Assembly: GCA_965217625.1 (NCBI GenBank)
Contig: OZ244557.1
Span: forward strand, 1,860,001 to 1,924,000
Direction: 5' to 3'
Length of the DNA: 64,000 bases
From: TK10-74A sp965217625
Lineage (GTDB): Bacteria > Chloroflexota > Dehalococcoidia > Bin125
The notes under the pieces are model-generated. The model searched no databases. It worked only from the letters and a program-made list of their open reading frames with translations, and had not been told where the DNA came from. Both the position numbers and the translations under genes were made by a program. Numbering within the stretch: the first letter of the stretch is position 1; every line of letters starts with the position of its first letter. Below are positions 15,983 to 24,628 of the stretch, piece after piece.

Positions 15983-17086
15983 TCAGCCCCCGCGCGACGG
16001 CTCCACGATGGCGAACGCCTCCAGGTACAGCGCCCGCGCCTGGGCGATCGGCAGGCCCTGGCCCAGGTAGCCGTCGCCGACGCGGATCTCGAAGTGCAGG
16101 TGCACGTCGGTGCCGGGCGCCTGGACGCTCTCGGGCGTGCCCGACTCCCCCGCGAAGCCGATGATCTGCCCCGCCGCGACGGTCTGCCCCACCTGGATGC
16201 CGGCCGCGATCGCCCCCAGGTGGGCGTAGCGGCTGACGATGTCGTCGCCGTGGTCGATCCAGATCTGTCGGCCGCGGAAGCGGTCGAGGATCTCCTCGCC
16301 CTGGAACCCGGCCGCGGCCGCCGCGTCGAGCTCGGCCTGCGTCGTCTCGACGTAGTCCCAGTCGGCGCGGATGACGACGCCCTGCTTCGCCGCCAGGACC
16401 GGCGTCGCCAGGGTCACCGACAGCTCGGCCGGGCAGCCGCCGACGTCGCCGCTGTAGAAGTCGACGCCCTCGTGGATGCCGTTGCGGTAGGCCCGCGGCG
16501 AGCCCGGCAGCAGCAGTTCGGAGGCCGGCACGCAGGCGCCCGCGACGGGGATGCTGAAGCCCAGCAGCGGCGCCGCTGATGTGGCCGGGGCCGGCGGGTC
16601 GGACGTGGCCGGGGCCGGCGCGTCGGCGCCGGCAGGGGGGTCCGGCTGGGCCGCCGACGCTTCCGACGTGTCCCCGGCCGGGGCGGCGGAGGCCGCGGCG
16701 TCGGCGCCCGAATTGGACGGCTGGGGGGCCGCGCTGCCGGGCTCGCTGCCGGCGGGGGCCGCGACGGCCGCGGGCGCGGCGACGGGCGCGTCGTCGTTGA
16801 GGATGAAGGCCAGCGCGCCCGCGATCACGAACACCACCAGCGCGACGACCACCCAGACCTCCGTCGCGCCGGGCAGGGGGGCGCCGCCCTGCCGGCGGGC
16901 GGCCTCGAGCGATGTGCGTGGGTCGACGACCCCGACCGGGCGCGAGGGCCGGCGCGCCCGGCTGGCCGGGCGTCGGAGGGCGGCGTCCTTCGCAGGGCGC
17001 CTGCGATCGTCAGACGGCGGTGGCGGGATGACGCAAACCCTCCGTCTCCGTCGGGCCGCGGGCGGCGGCGTGCCCGGACACCGCAA
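15983..17086 (-). CDS. M23 (LytM) metallopeptidase with N-terminal membrane anchor
   Basis: A roughly 367-residue envelope protein. An Arg-rich cytoplasmic N-terminus leads to one membrane segment (VVVALVVFVIAGALAFIL), then an Ala/Pro-rich linker of about 100 residues, then a LytM domain with the zinc motifs HEGVDFYSGD and HLHFEI. Such domains cut peptidoglycan cross-bridges or regulate amidases. The start is uncertain: there is no in-frame ATG before the membrane segment, and I chose a TTG at 17086 because it clears the upstream gene. An insertion of about 30 residues after the first motif (QAELDAAAAAGFQGEEI) is unusual. Confidence 0.78.
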   Translation of the reverse strand: MRCPGTPPPAARRRRRVCVIPPPPSDDRRRPAKDAALRRPASRARRPSRPVGVVDPRTSLEAARRQGGAPLPGATEVWVVVALVVFVIAGALAFILNDDAPVAAPAAVAAPAGSEPGSAAPQPSNSGADAAASAAPAGDTSEASAAQPDPPAGADAPAPATSDPPAPATSAAPLLGFSIPVAGACVPASELLLPGSPRAYRNGIHEGVDFYSGDVGGCPAELSVTLATPVLAAKQGVVIRADWDYVETTQAELDAAAAAGFQGEEILDRFRGRQIWIDHGDDIVSRYAHLGAIAAGIQVGQTVAAGQIIGFAGESGTPESVQAPGTDVHLHFEIRVGDGYLGQGLPIAQARALYLEAFAIVEPSRGG

Positions 17087-17121
17087 GAGCGTAGCGACGG
17101 GCCCGTCCCACGGTGGCGCGC

Positions 17122-17895
17122 CTACCGGCGCAGGCCGGCGTGCAGCGCCTCGGCGTGCGCGCGACTCTCGTAGCGGTCGTCGAGCGGGGGCAGGGGCGCG
17201 GGGTCGGGGGCGCCGTCGCGGCGGGCCAGCGCGAGGGCGATGAGGCGGTCGGCGAGGCGCGGGTTCTTGGGCAGCAGCGCGCCGTGCAGGTAGGTTCCGA
17301 AGGCGTTGCGCGTGCGCGCGCCCTCGGTGCCGTCGCCGCCGTTGTTGCCGAACCCCGCGACGACGGTCGCCAGCGGCGCCGCGCCCTCGTTGAGGTAGGT
17401 GCGCCCGCCGTGGTTCTCGAAGCCGACGAGCGTGTCGTCCTCCCACATCGCGACGACGTTGCCCACGCAGCGCTCGAAGCGGCGGCCCGGGTGCGCCGAG
17501 ACGATGTCGAAGACGCCGGCGCCGTCCATCACGCCGCCGTCGATGTCGCGGTAGCTGCGGCCGAACATCTGGTAGCCGCCGCAGACCGCGAGGATGACGC
17601 CGTCGGCGTCGCGGTAGTCGCGCAGCGGCCCGGCGCGGGCGACCAGGTCCTGCTGGATGCGGCGCTGCTCCCGGTCCTGGCCGCCGCCGATGAAGATGAG
17701 ATCGGTCGTCTCCGGGTCCCAGGCGTCGCCGATCTCGATCGCGCGGACCTCCAGGTCGATGCCGCGGGCCGCGCTGCGCGCGCGCAGCGCCATGATGTTG
17801 CCGCGGTCGCCGTAGAGGTTCATCAGTGACGGGTAGAGGTGGGCGAGCGTGAGCGTGCGCCGCGGGGGCGGGGCGGCGGATCGGCGGCGAGGCAT
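17122..17895 (-). CDS. gatD: Lipid II glutaminyl amidotransferase subunit GatD
   Basis: A 257-residue class I glutamine amidotransferase of the CobB/CobQ type. It releases ammonia from glutamine for amidation of the D-Glu residue of lipid II by MurT. Visible are LAHLYPSLMNLYGDRGN, the nucleophile in LAVCGGYQMFG, GFENHGGRTY and the catalytic His in GTYLHGALLPKNP. Its ATG overlaps the murT stop by one base, the usual murT-gatD arrangement. An extra Arg-rich stretch precedes the first strand. Confidence 0.92.
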   Translation of the reverse strand: MPRRRSAAPPPRRTLTLAHLYPSLMNLYGDRGNIMALRARSAARGIDLEVRAIEIGDAWDPETTDLIFIGGGQDREQRRIQQDLVARAGPLRDYRDADGVILAVCGGYQMFGRSYRDIDGGVMDGAGVFDIVSAHPGRRFERCVGNVVAMWEDDTLVGFENHGGRTYLNEGAAPLATVVAGFGNNGGDGTEGARTRNAFGTYLHGALLPKNPRLADRLIALALARRDGAPDPAPLPPLDDRYESRAHAEALHAGLRR

Positions 17896-19340
17896 CAGGC
17901 GCCCTCCCAGATGCCCTGCGCGCCGGCCATGCGGCCGAGCTGCTCGCGGACGTCGAGCAGGGCCGTGTAGGTGGGCAGCACGACGAGCGGCTCACCGGGG
18001 GGCAGGGCGTCGAGCCGGGCGCGCAGGGCGGCCGCGATCGAGCGCTCGACGGCGAGCGGCTCGGGGAAGCCCGCGTAGCGCAGGCGCAGCGCCATGTCGG
18101 CCGCGCGCCGCCCGCCCACGACGAGCGAGGCCGCGTCGCGCAGGACCTCCCAGTCGGTATCCCAGATCCAGGAGACGTCGGTGCCGTCGGCGAGGCCGTC
18201 GTTGAGCAGCACGAGCAGGTGCTGGGGACCGGCGGGGGTCAGGGTGCGCAGCGCCGCGTTGACGCCGGCCGGGTTCTTGCCCAGCAGGATGCGCACGGCG
18301 TGCCCCTCGACGAGCAACTCCTCCTGGCGTCCGAATGCGGCGGCGGTGCCGGCGAGGCCGGCGGCCACATCGGCCGCAGGGAGGCCCAGGGCCGTCGCGG
18401 CGGCGGCGGCGGCGAGCGCGTTGTAGACGTTGTAGAGGCCGCGCAGCGGCGCCTGCACACGGCGCTCCGCGTCGCCGCTGCGGAGCGTGAAGGCGAGCCC
18501 GTCGGCGGCGTCGAGGTCGATCTCCCGCGCGGCGACGCCGGGCTCGGGTCGCGCGGGGCCGTCGCCGGCCGCGCCCGGGCAGGCCCACAGGCCCAGGTGC
18601 GCGAGGTAGCGGCGCTCGTAGACGTAGTCCGCGCCGCTCTCCTCATCCCACAGCGCGTCCAGCGAGCGCTGGGCCGCATCGGGCGGCTCCGCGACCGCCG
18701 CGTCGTCGATGCCGAACTGGAGGACCGGGCCGCGGGCGTCGCGGGCGAGCGTGGAGACCGACGGGTCGTCGGCGTTGAGCACGACCGTGGTCTCGGGCGG
18801 GAGTTCCGCGAGCGTCTCCCGCCACTGCTCGCGCACGGCCTCGATCTCGCCGTAGCGGTCGAGCTGGTCGCGCGAGAGGTTGCCGATTAGGAGCGCGCTG
18901 GGCCGGACGGCGCGGGCCGCCTCGCGCAGGGTCGCCTCGTCGGTCTCGAAGACGCCCGCCGCGCCGGGCGGCAGCGCGCCGGAGGGGCCGGCGGCGTCGA
19001 TCAGGGCGGCGCCGATGCCGCGCATCAGGTTGGACCCGGCCCGGTTGTGCACCACGCGGCGGCCGCCGGCTTCGAGAATGCCGGCCAGCATGCGCGTCGT
19101 CGTGGTCTTGCCGTTGGTGCCCGTGACGAGCACCACGGCGTCGAGCTGGGCGGCCAGCCGCGCGACCAGCCGGCCGTCGATGCGCTCCGCGACGAGGCCG
19201 GGCAGGGCGGTGCCGCCGCGGCCCAGGCGCCGGCTCGCGCGCTGCGCCAGCTTGCCCGCCAGCACCGCGGCGCGCGCGCGGGCCGGACGCGCGGGCGGCG
19301 TGCGACGGGCGGCGCCGGCCGCCTCAGGCGGGGCTGGCAT
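17895..19340 (-). CDS. murT: Lipid II isoglutaminyl synthase subunit MurT
   Basis: A 481-residue Mur-ligase family protein that activates lipid II D-glutamate for amidation with ammonia from GatD. VLVTGTNGKTTTTRML (ATP loop), GNLSRDQLDRYGE, and the C-terminal DGTDVSWIWDTDWE, containing the Asp that completes the GatD triad in the staphylococcal complex, are present. The four-Cys zinc ribbon normally inserted in the middle domain is degenerate: the flanking frame (YERRYLAHLGLWACPG, ARPEPG) is kept but only one Cys, near residue 254, remains. It overlaps the downstream protease gene and gatD slightly, so the three are probably one unit. Confidence 0.92.
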   Translation of the reverse strand: MPAPPEAAGAARRTPPARPARARAAVLAGKLAQRASRRLGRGGTALPGLVAERIDGRLVARLAAQLDAVVLVTGTNGKTTTTRMLAGILEAGGRRVVHNRAGSNLMRGIGAALIDAAGPSGALPPGAAGVFETDEATLREAARAVRPSALLIGNLSRDQLDRYGEIEAVREQWRETLAELPPETTVVLNADDPSVSTLARDARGPVLQFGIDDAAVAEPPDAAQRSLDALWDEESGADYVYERRYLAHLGLWACPGAAGDGPARPEPGVAAREIDLDAADGLAFTLRSGDAERRVQAPLRGLYNVYNALAAAAAATALGLPAADVAAGLAGTAAAFGRQEELLVEGHAVRILLGKNPAGVNAALRTLTPAGPQHLLVLLNDGLADGTDVSWIWDTDWEVLRDAASLVVGGRRAADMALRLRYAGFPEPLAVERSIAAALRARLDALPPGEPLVVLPTYTALLDVREQLGRMAGAQGIWEGA

Positions 19341-20466
19341 CGGTCTGCAGGGCGGCGACCACCTGGTCCAGGCCCACCAGGCCGAGCAGCCGCCCGTCCT
19401 CGACGACGGGCAGGATGGGGCTGTTCTCGGCCTGCAGGCGCTCCAAGGCCTCCTGCCCGGTGGCGCCGGGATGGATGGGGGTGATGTTCGCGGCCGGGAT
19501 CATCACGTCGGCCATGCTGGCGGTCTCGTAGCGTTCGGCGTCGATCAGCAGCAGGCTCGCGCCCGTCGCGAGCCCGACGACCGTGCCGTCGCGGGTGATG
19601 AGGTAGGCGGTGTGGGGGTCGACGCGGTTGCGGAAGGGGGCCGTCCAGCGCACGGGGGCGCCGGCGTCGACGCTGCGCAAGTCGGTCGACATGAAATCGC
19701 GCACGACGACGCCGGCCAGGGCCCGCTGCGTCGCGGCGGAGCGCAGCGTCTGGCTGGCGGCGTTGAACAGGAAGACGCCGATGAGGATGAACATCAGCCC
19801 GCCGAAGCCGGGGCTGCCGAAGCCCAGGTCCAAGTCGAGGAAGCTGACCACGCCCCAGACGACGAAGAGACCCGCGAAGGCCTGCCCCACGCGCGCCGCC
19901 CAGCGGGTGGAGCGGTCGCGGTTCCCGCTGATGCCCCAGACCACGGAGCGGAAGACGCGGCCGCCGTCGAGCGGGAAGCCGGGCAGCATGTTGAAGGCCG
20001 CGATGATGATATTGCCGGCGCCCAGCCAGAGCACCAGTTCGGTCAGCAGCTCGTGCGGCTCACCGGCCAGCAGCGCGGCGGCGATGAAGAGCCCGCCGAT
20101 GATGGCGCTGGTCAGCGGCCCCACGATGGCGATGACGAACTCCTGCATCGCGGAGCGGGACTCCTGGTTGATCTGCGAGACGCCGCCCAGCACGAACAGG
20201 GTGATGCTCGAAACCTGCAGCCCGTACAGCCGTGCCGCGACCGAATGCGCCAACTCGTGCAGCAGCAGGGAGGTGAAGAAGACGACCGCGCCCAGCACGC
20301 CGAGGCTCCAGGCGACCACGGCGTCGGGCGGCGGGCTGACCCGGTCGGGCAGCATGCTCGCGCCGAGCAGGTAGGTCACGAACGCCAGGGCGAGGAAGAA
20401 CGAGTAATCGAGCAAGATTGGGATGCCGAAGATCTTGCCCAGGCTGACGCCGCCGCCACTGCGCAT
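19324..20466 (-). CDS. Site-2 protease-type M50 metallopeptidase with CBS domains
   Basis: A 380-residue intramembrane zinc protease. The zinc motif HELAHS is at residues 70-75 and the second ligand region NMLPGFPLDGGR near 155-167, each in a hydrophobic segment. Two CBS modules follow, from about residue 240 (VRDFMSTDLRSV and VMIPAANITPIHPG). CBS-bearing S2P proteins are thought to sense adenine nucleotides. The ATG at 20466 has GAGAGGGGG five bases upstream and discards a spurious upstream extension. The natural substrate is not indicated by neighbours. Confidence 0.9.
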   Translation of the reverse strand: MRSGGGVSLGKIFGIPILLDYSFFLALAFVTYLLGASMLPDRVSPPPDAVVAWSLGVLGAVVFFTSLLLHELAHSVAARLYGLQVSSITLFVLGGVSQINQESRSAMQEFVIAIVGPLTSAIIGGLFIAAALLAGEPHELLTELVLWLGAGNIIIAAFNMLPGFPLDGGRVFRSVVWGISGNRDRSTRWAARVGQAFAGLFVVWGVVSFLDLDLGFGSPGFGGLMFILIGVFLFNAASQTLRSAATQRALAGVVVRDFMSTDLRSVDAGAPVRWTAPFRNRVDPHTAYLITRDGTVVGLATGASLLLIDAERYETASMADVMIPAANITPIHPGATGQEALERLQAENSPILPVVEDGRLLGLVGLDQVVAALQTDASPA

Positions 20467-20563
20467 ACAGGCCCCCTCTCGCACCGTGCCCCACCCATCA
20501 TACGGCGCAATCAGCATACGGATCGCGCGGCGTGTCTGACGTCGTCCGGCGAGACCGGCGTCG

Positions 20564-20698
20564 TCAGGCGGGGATCAGCCGTCGCTCGCGCAGGGCGACG
20601 CCGACACGACGGACGCGCTGGGCGGCGCGCTCCCGGCCGCGGCCCGGCGGATCGGCGACCAGCGTGCCCCAGAGGTCGAACGCGATCGCGCGCAGCAT
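20564..20698 (-). pseudogene. HAD-family hydrolase, N-terminal fragment
   Basis: A 44-codon frame beginning MLRAIAFDLWGTLVAD, the nucleophile motif I of haloacid dehalogenase-like phosphatases, then an Arg-rich stretch ending RRLIPA at a TGA. Full members have about 200 residues with three further motifs, none of which follows in any frame before the M50 gene. It is best read as a truncated relic. Confidence 0.55.
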
Positions 20699-20751
20699 CG
20701 CCGCCTCCGCAGGCGGGCCGTCAGGCCGCACCGGGCGACGCCCAACGACAC

Positions 20752-20775
20752 AGCCCCCGGACTGAGCCGGGGGCT
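20752..20775. terminator. Hairpin between tatA and the HAD fragment
   Basis: AGCCCCCGG, six-base loop, CCGGGGGCT: a perfect 9-bp stem 28 bases after the tatA stop. No T-run follows, so it may terminate weakly or only protect the 3' end. Confidence 0.55.
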
Positions 20776-20802
20776 CGGGACGCCGCGGACGGGCGGTGCT
20801 GC

Positions 20803-21057
20803 TTAGGTCTTGTCGTCCGGCGTCGCGGGGGGCGCCTCGGCCGGCTTCGCCTCGGCGGCGACGCCTTCAGCTTCGCCCTCAGCGTCCTTCTCGGCGTCGT
20901 CGTCACCCTCGCCCTCGCCCGGCCTGATGGAGGCCTCCTGGCGGAACTCGCGCAGGCCCATCCCCAACGCCTTGCCGACGCCCGTGAGCCGTCCTGCGCC
21001 GAAGATGACGAGAACGATCACGACGATGACCACCGCCTCAATCGGCCCGAAACTCAT
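20803..21057 (-). CDS. tatA: Twin-arginine translocase subunit TatA
   Basis: An 84-residue TatA/E protein that forms the variable-size channel for folded Tat substrates. A short N-terminal helix (FGPIEAVVIVVIVLVIFGAGRLTG region) precedes an amphipathic helix (VGKALGMGLREFRQEA) and an acidic, low-complexity tail (GEGEGDDDAEKDAEGEAEG). The start at 21057 is fixed by the family N-terminus. No tatC is in the window. The substrates encoded nearby include the two Tat lipoproteins at 43 and 57 kb. Confidence 0.9.
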   Translation of the reverse strand: MSFGPIEAVVIVVIVLVIFGAGRLTGVGKALGMGLREFRQEASIRPGEGEGDDDAEKDAEGEAEGVAAEAKPAEAPPATPDDKT

Positions 21058-21300
21058 ACCGACACTCCCAGCGCAACCGTTGGAACAGAACCGCCGATCC
21101 TGCTGCGCGGCCGAGCGCAGATGACGGCCCCTCGGACATCCCCCGTCTGCGCATCGGCGCACGACCGCGGGGGCCCGGTGAGTTGCCGCGTGAGTGTATC
21201 AGCGGCTCCGGGGCGAGGCCATCCACGGGCGAACGGGGCGGCCGCGACAGTGCGATCAGGGTGGCGGCCGGCGTGCGGTGGCCGTCGCGCTGGGGTCGTC

Positions 21301-21600
21301 TCACTTGCGGAGCAGGCGGCGCAGGGGGGGCAGCAGTAGACCGATGACGAATCCCCCGACGGCGGAGATCAGCAGCGCGCCGGCCAGGCGGAACTCCGCC
21401 GTGCCGACGATGAGATTCACCTTCACCGGCTCACTGTTGAGCAGGATGAACGCGATCAGGATGCCCACGACCGCGGCGCTGCCGGCCAACAAGGCTGCAT
21501 GACGCCGCAGGAAACCGGGCTCGGACGGCGCCAGTGGGGCGAGGGGCGCGGGGGTCAGGGGTGGCGGGGCAGGCGGCGGCGGGACGGATGGCGTAGTCAT
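21301..21600 (-). CDS. LapA-domain (DUF1049) small membrane protein
   Basis: A 99-residue protein with a Pro-rich N-terminus (PPPPAPPPLTPAP) followed by two hydrophobic helices (HAALLAGSAAVVGILIAFILL and ALLISAVGGFVIGLLLPPL) separated by the LNSEPVKVNLIVG linker, then a basic end (LRRLLRK). This is the layout of LapA/YciM-associated membrane proteins. The family role is envelope-related but undefined here. Spacing of 63 bases to the next gene on the same strand allows cotranscription. Confidence 0.75.
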   Translation of the reverse strand: MTTPSVPPPPAPPPLTPAPLAPLAPSEPGFLRRHAALLAGSAAVVGILIAFILLNSEPVKVNLIVGTAEFRLAGALLISAVGGFVIGLLLPPLRRLLRK

Positions 21601-21663
21601 TGATCGACTCCGGGTGCGGCGGCGCCCGAGGCGGGCGCCCGGTCGGCGGGGCCAGGATAGCGG

Positions 21664-21981
21664 TCAGCGCCCCAGTGGTTCGACGAAGATGCGCATCACG
21701 CCGCCGCAGATCTTGTCCTCGCCGTCGGTGGGCTGCGTGAGGTCAACCGTCACGACGCGGGCGGCGCCGCCGTCGAGGACGTCCATCGCTTCTTGCCAGA
21801 CCTCGGCCTCGCCGCAGCCGCCGCCGATCGTGCCGACGAAGGAGCCGTCCTCGCGCACGACCATCTTGGCGCCGGTCTTGCGCGGCGTGCTACCGAATGT
21901 CTGCGCCACCGTCGCCAGCACGGCCGGCTCCCCGGCCGTGACGGCGCTCTCGATCGCGCGGTAGACCTCGTCGCTGGGCAT
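21664..21981 (-). CDS. XdhC/CoxI-family protein, N-terminal domain only
   Basis: A 105-residue stand-alone XdhC N-terminal domain: LATVAQTFGSTPRKTGAKM, GTIGGGCGEAEV and the Cys in DKICGGVMRIFVEP. XdhC proteins insert or sulfurate the molybdenum cofactor of xanthine dehydrogenase-type enzymes. The second half of the protein is absent here but a fuller XdhC is encoded directly upstream on the same strand, so the two are likely a pair. No molybdenum hydroxylase is in the window. Confidence 0.85.
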   Translation of the reverse strand: MPSDEVYRAIESAVTAGEPAVLATVAQTFGSTPRKTGAKMVVREDGSFVGTIGGGCGEAEVWQEAMDVLDGGAARVVTVDLTQPTDGEDKICGGVMRIFVEPLGR

Positions 21982-22014
21982 CGCGTGCTCCCCGGCCGGA
22001 TCGGCCTGCCCGGA

Positions 22015-22896
22015 TTATAGGGCGGGCGCCAGCCTCTGCCCATGCGCCGAGAGCGGCCGGCCGCCGCCGCCGCGCCGCACCAGCGTGATCTCGGCCAGGA
22101 CGGACAGCGCGATCTCCTCGGGAGTCTCGGCCTGGATGTCGAGGCCGATGGGGGTGAAGACGCGCGCCAGCGCGGCGGCGTCGAGGCCGTCGTCGGCCAG
22201 GTGCTCCAGGACGGTGCGGGTGCGGCGCTTGCTGCCGATCATGCCGACGTAGGCCGCGCCGCGCTCCACCACCCGGGCCAGGCTGAGCTCGTCGACCTTG
22301 TGGCCGCGCGAGACCAGCACGATGAACGTGCCGGCGTCGATCGGGAAGCGGTCGAGCTCCTGCGCGAAGTCGCCGCAGATCACCTGGTCGGCGAAGGGGA
22401 AGCGGTCGCGGTTGGCGTAGTCCTCGCGGTCGTCGAGCACGGCGACGCTCATGCCGAGGATGGCGCCGATCTCGCCGATCGCCCGGCCGACGTGTCCGCC
22501 GCCGACGACCAGCAGCGTCGCCGCCGGCTCCACGACCTCCATCAGCACCTCCACCACCTCGGGCGCCTCCGCCACGGCGCGGCGGCCGGTCAGGCGATCG
22601 CCGGCGGGCGTGAAGAAGACGGTCTCGACGGCGTGGCGGGGGATCGCTTCCAGGGCGGCGCGGCGCACGGCGTCGTGCAGGGCGGCATCATCCGAGGCAG
22701 CGCCGGGCAGCGCGCCCAGCGTGCCGCCGTCGGCGAAGACGAGGAGCTTGTCGCCCGGCTGCGCGGCGTGGCCGGGCGGGGCCGCGATGACGCTGCAGTT
22801 CACCAGTGGCGGCCCCTCCCGGCTGGCGCTGAGGATCGCCGCGGCGATCCGCGCGGGCAGGGAGGAGCCATCCGAGGAGCCAGTGGAGGTCGTCAT
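22015..22896 (-). CDS. XdhC family protein with C-terminal Rossmann domain
   Basis: A 293-residue XdhC-type maturation factor. The C-terminal Rossmann domain is clear: LLVVGGGHVGRAIGEIGAILG, VLDDREDYANRDRFP, IVLVSRGHKVDELSL, YVGMIGSKRRTRTV. The N-terminal half (residues about 1-110, SLPARIAAAILSASREG onward) is diverged from the standard XdhC N-domain. It lacks the GGGCGE motif that the next gene carries, so the two proteins seem to complement each other. I use the ATG at 22896. Confidence 0.85.
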   Translation of the reverse strand: MTTSTGSSDGSSLPARIAAAILSASREGPPLVNCSVIAAPPGHAAQPGDKLLVFADGGTLGALPGAASDDAALHDAVRRAALEAIPRHAVETVFFTPAGDRLTGRRAVAEAPEVVEVLMEVVEPAATLLVVGGGHVGRAIGEIGAILGMSVAVLDDREDYANRDRFPFADQVICGDFAQELDRFPIDAGTFIVLVSRGHKVDELSLARVVERGAAYVGMIGSKRRTRTVLEHLADDGLDAAALARVFTPIGLDIQAETPEEIALSVLAEITLVRRGGGGRPLSAHGQRLAPAL

Positions 22897-22936
22897 GCTG
22901 CACTGATCATAGCGATCGCGGTCGCGTAGACGAGTC

Positions 22937-24061
22937 TCAGACGTTGAACAGGACGTGCACGACATCGCCATCCTGCACGACGTACTCCTTGCCCTCGGTG
23001 TGCTGCTGGGCGCGCTTGCGGGCCTCGGCTTCCGAGCCGGCGTCGAGCAGGTCCTGCCAGCCCACGACCTCGGCGCGGATGAAGCCGCGCGCCAGGTCGG
23101 AGTGGATGTGGCCGGCGGCCTCCTGCGCGTTCTGCCCGGCCCGGATCGTCCAGGCGCGACATTCGTCCTCGCCGACCGTGAAGAAGGAGAGCAGGCCCAG
23201 GATCTGGTAGGAGAGCCGCACGCCGGCCTCGAGCGCGCCCTCGCTGGCGCCGATCTCGCGGCGGTACTCGGCCGCTTCGTCGGGGGTGAGGCCGCGCAGC
23301 TCCATCTCCAGCGCGGCGCAGGCCGCCGCCGTGGCCGTCCCGGCGGGTTCGTCGGCGGGGCGGAACTCGGCCGCGATCTCCGCCGCCCGGCCGGCGTCGG
23401 CCTCGTCGATGTTGAGCAGCGTCAGTAGGGGGCGGTCGGTGAGGAAGCGGTAGTGGCGCAGCTCCTTGCGCTCCGCGTCGCTGAGCGCGACGGCGCGCAC
23501 CGGCACGCCCCCCGAGAGATCGTCGTTGAGGCGACGCAGGAGCGCGGCGTCGCGGTCGGCGCGCTCGCGCTCCGCCGCCTTCAGCGCCTTCGTCTCGGCC
23601 GCGATGCGGTCCAGGCGCTTCTCGATCAGGCCCATGTCGGCGAAGACGAGCTCCAGCAGCATGTCTTCGATGTCGCGGGCCGGGTCGACGCGCTGCCGGG
23701 GGTGGGGGACGGCGTCGTTGTCGAAGGCGCGCACGACGTGGATCAGCGCGTCCTGCTGGCTCAGCTCGTCGAGGAAGCGCACCTGCGGACCACCGGCGTC
23801 GCCGCCCGGCCCGCTGCCCGGCCCGACGGCGCCGCGGAAAGACGCGCCGGGAAAGTCGACGTAGCTCAGGCTGGCCGGGGTGGTCTTCTTGGGCCGGTAC
23901 ATGGCCGAGAGGCGGTCGAGGCGCGCGTCGGGCACCTTGGCGACGCCGACGTGCGGCTCCTGGTGCGTTGCGAAGCCGACCGCGTGCTCGCTGCCGGTGA
24001 CGGCGTTGAAGAGCGACGTCTTGCCGCTGCGCTCGAAGCCGATGATGCCGAGACCGGGCAC
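22937..24061 (-). CDS. ychF: Redox-regulated ATPase/GTPase YchF
   Basis: A 374-residue member of the Obg-related YchF family, which binds ribosomes and prefers ATP. The P-loop GFERSGKTSLFNAVTG, the LSYVDFPGASFRG switch region and the C-terminal TGS-like domain (GLLSFFTVGEDECRAW, GFIRAEVVG, YVVQDGDVVHVLFNV) are visible. The P-loop has FERSGKTS instead of the usual PNVGKST, and the NxxE motif seems altered, so nucleotide preference is uncertain. The GTG at 24061 follows the Nudix stop by 11 bases and begins PGLGIIGF. Confidence 0.88.
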   Translation of the reverse strand: MPGLGIIGFERSGKTSLFNAVTGSEHAVGFATHQEPHVGVAKVPDARLDRLSAMYRPKKTTPASLSYVDFPGASFRGAVGPGSGPGGDAGGPQVRFLDELSQQDALIHVVRAFDNDAVPHPRQRVDPARDIEDMLLELVFADMGLIEKRLDRIAAETKALKAAERERADRDAALLRRLNDDLSGGVPVRAVALSDAERKELRHYRFLTDRPLLTLLNIDEADAGRAAEIAAEFRPADEPAGTATAAACAALEMELRGLTPDEAAEYRREIGASEGALEAGVRLSYQILGLLSFFTVGEDECRAWTIRAGQNAQEAAGHIHSDLARGFIRAEVVGWQDLLDAGSEAEARKRAQQHTEGKEYVVQDGDVVHVLFNV

Positions 24062-24072
24062 GTGATCCCTCG

Positions 24073-24597
24073 CTAGCCGTCGCCGTCGGCGGGTGGGCGG
24101 GCGCGTTGCTCCCAACGCGCGCTCAGCGCGGCGACGTCCATGCGCTCCAGCTCGGGCCCCGTCCGGGGCCAGCAGCGCGTGGCGGCGATGATGGCGTCCA
24201 GGTCGTCGCGCTGCGTGGCCCAGCGGAAGACGTCGCGGGCCTCGGGCAGGGGGCGCCAGGCCGCGGCCTGGTGCTCGGCCGACAGCCGCACGACGGCGCC
24301 GGGCGCGGCCAGCGCCACGAACCCGGGCACGAGGTAGACGGCGTCGGTGGCGGGCTCGTAGAAGCTGGCCACGCGGATCAGGCGGAACCAGTCGCTCGGC
24401 TCGATGCCCGTCTCCTCATCGAGCTCCCGCAGCGCCGCCTGCCAGGCGGCCTCGCCGGGCTCGATGTGGCCGTGCACGCCCTGCCAGTCGCCGGGGAAGC
24501 GGTGATCGGGGCCGCGCTGCAACAGCAGCACCTCGAGCCCGGCCGGGGCCTCGCGCAGCAGGTAGACACTGATCAGGCTCGCCCTGACGTCGGACAT
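24073..24597 (-). CDS. Nudix hydrolase
   Basis: A 174-residue pyrophosphohydrolase with a complete Nudix box, GHIEPGEAAWQAAL then RELDEETGI. The N-terminal SLISVYLLREAPAGLEVLLLQRG and the DWFRLIRVASFYEPATDAVYLVPGF stretch resemble dihydroneopterin-triphosphate pyrophosphatases (NudB type), and a folate enzyme fusion is elsewhere in the window. Substrate assignment from sequence is weak. It sits between trmO and ychF on the same strand with short gaps, so one operon is likely. Confidence 0.85.
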   Translation of the reverse strand: MSDVRASLISVYLLREAPAGLEVLLLQRGPDHRFPGDWQGVHGHIEPGEAAWQAALRELDEETGIEPSDWFRLIRVASFYEPATDAVYLVPGFVALAAPGAVVRLSAEHQAAAWRPLPEARDVFRWATQRDDLDAIIAATRCWPRTGPELERMDVAALSARWEQRARPPADGDG

Positions 24598-24628
24598 CAG
24601 CGCGGGCCTGCGATCCGGGGTACGCGCA

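Noticed and set aside
13610..16579. A 989-codon open frame on the plus strand
   Set aside because: Antisense to resB and the M23 gene, low complexity, no domain, no ribosome site.
20521..20698. TGA in the HAD fragment as a second selenocysteine codon
   Set aside because: No HAD sequence follows the TGA in frame, and the position is not a catalytic Cys.
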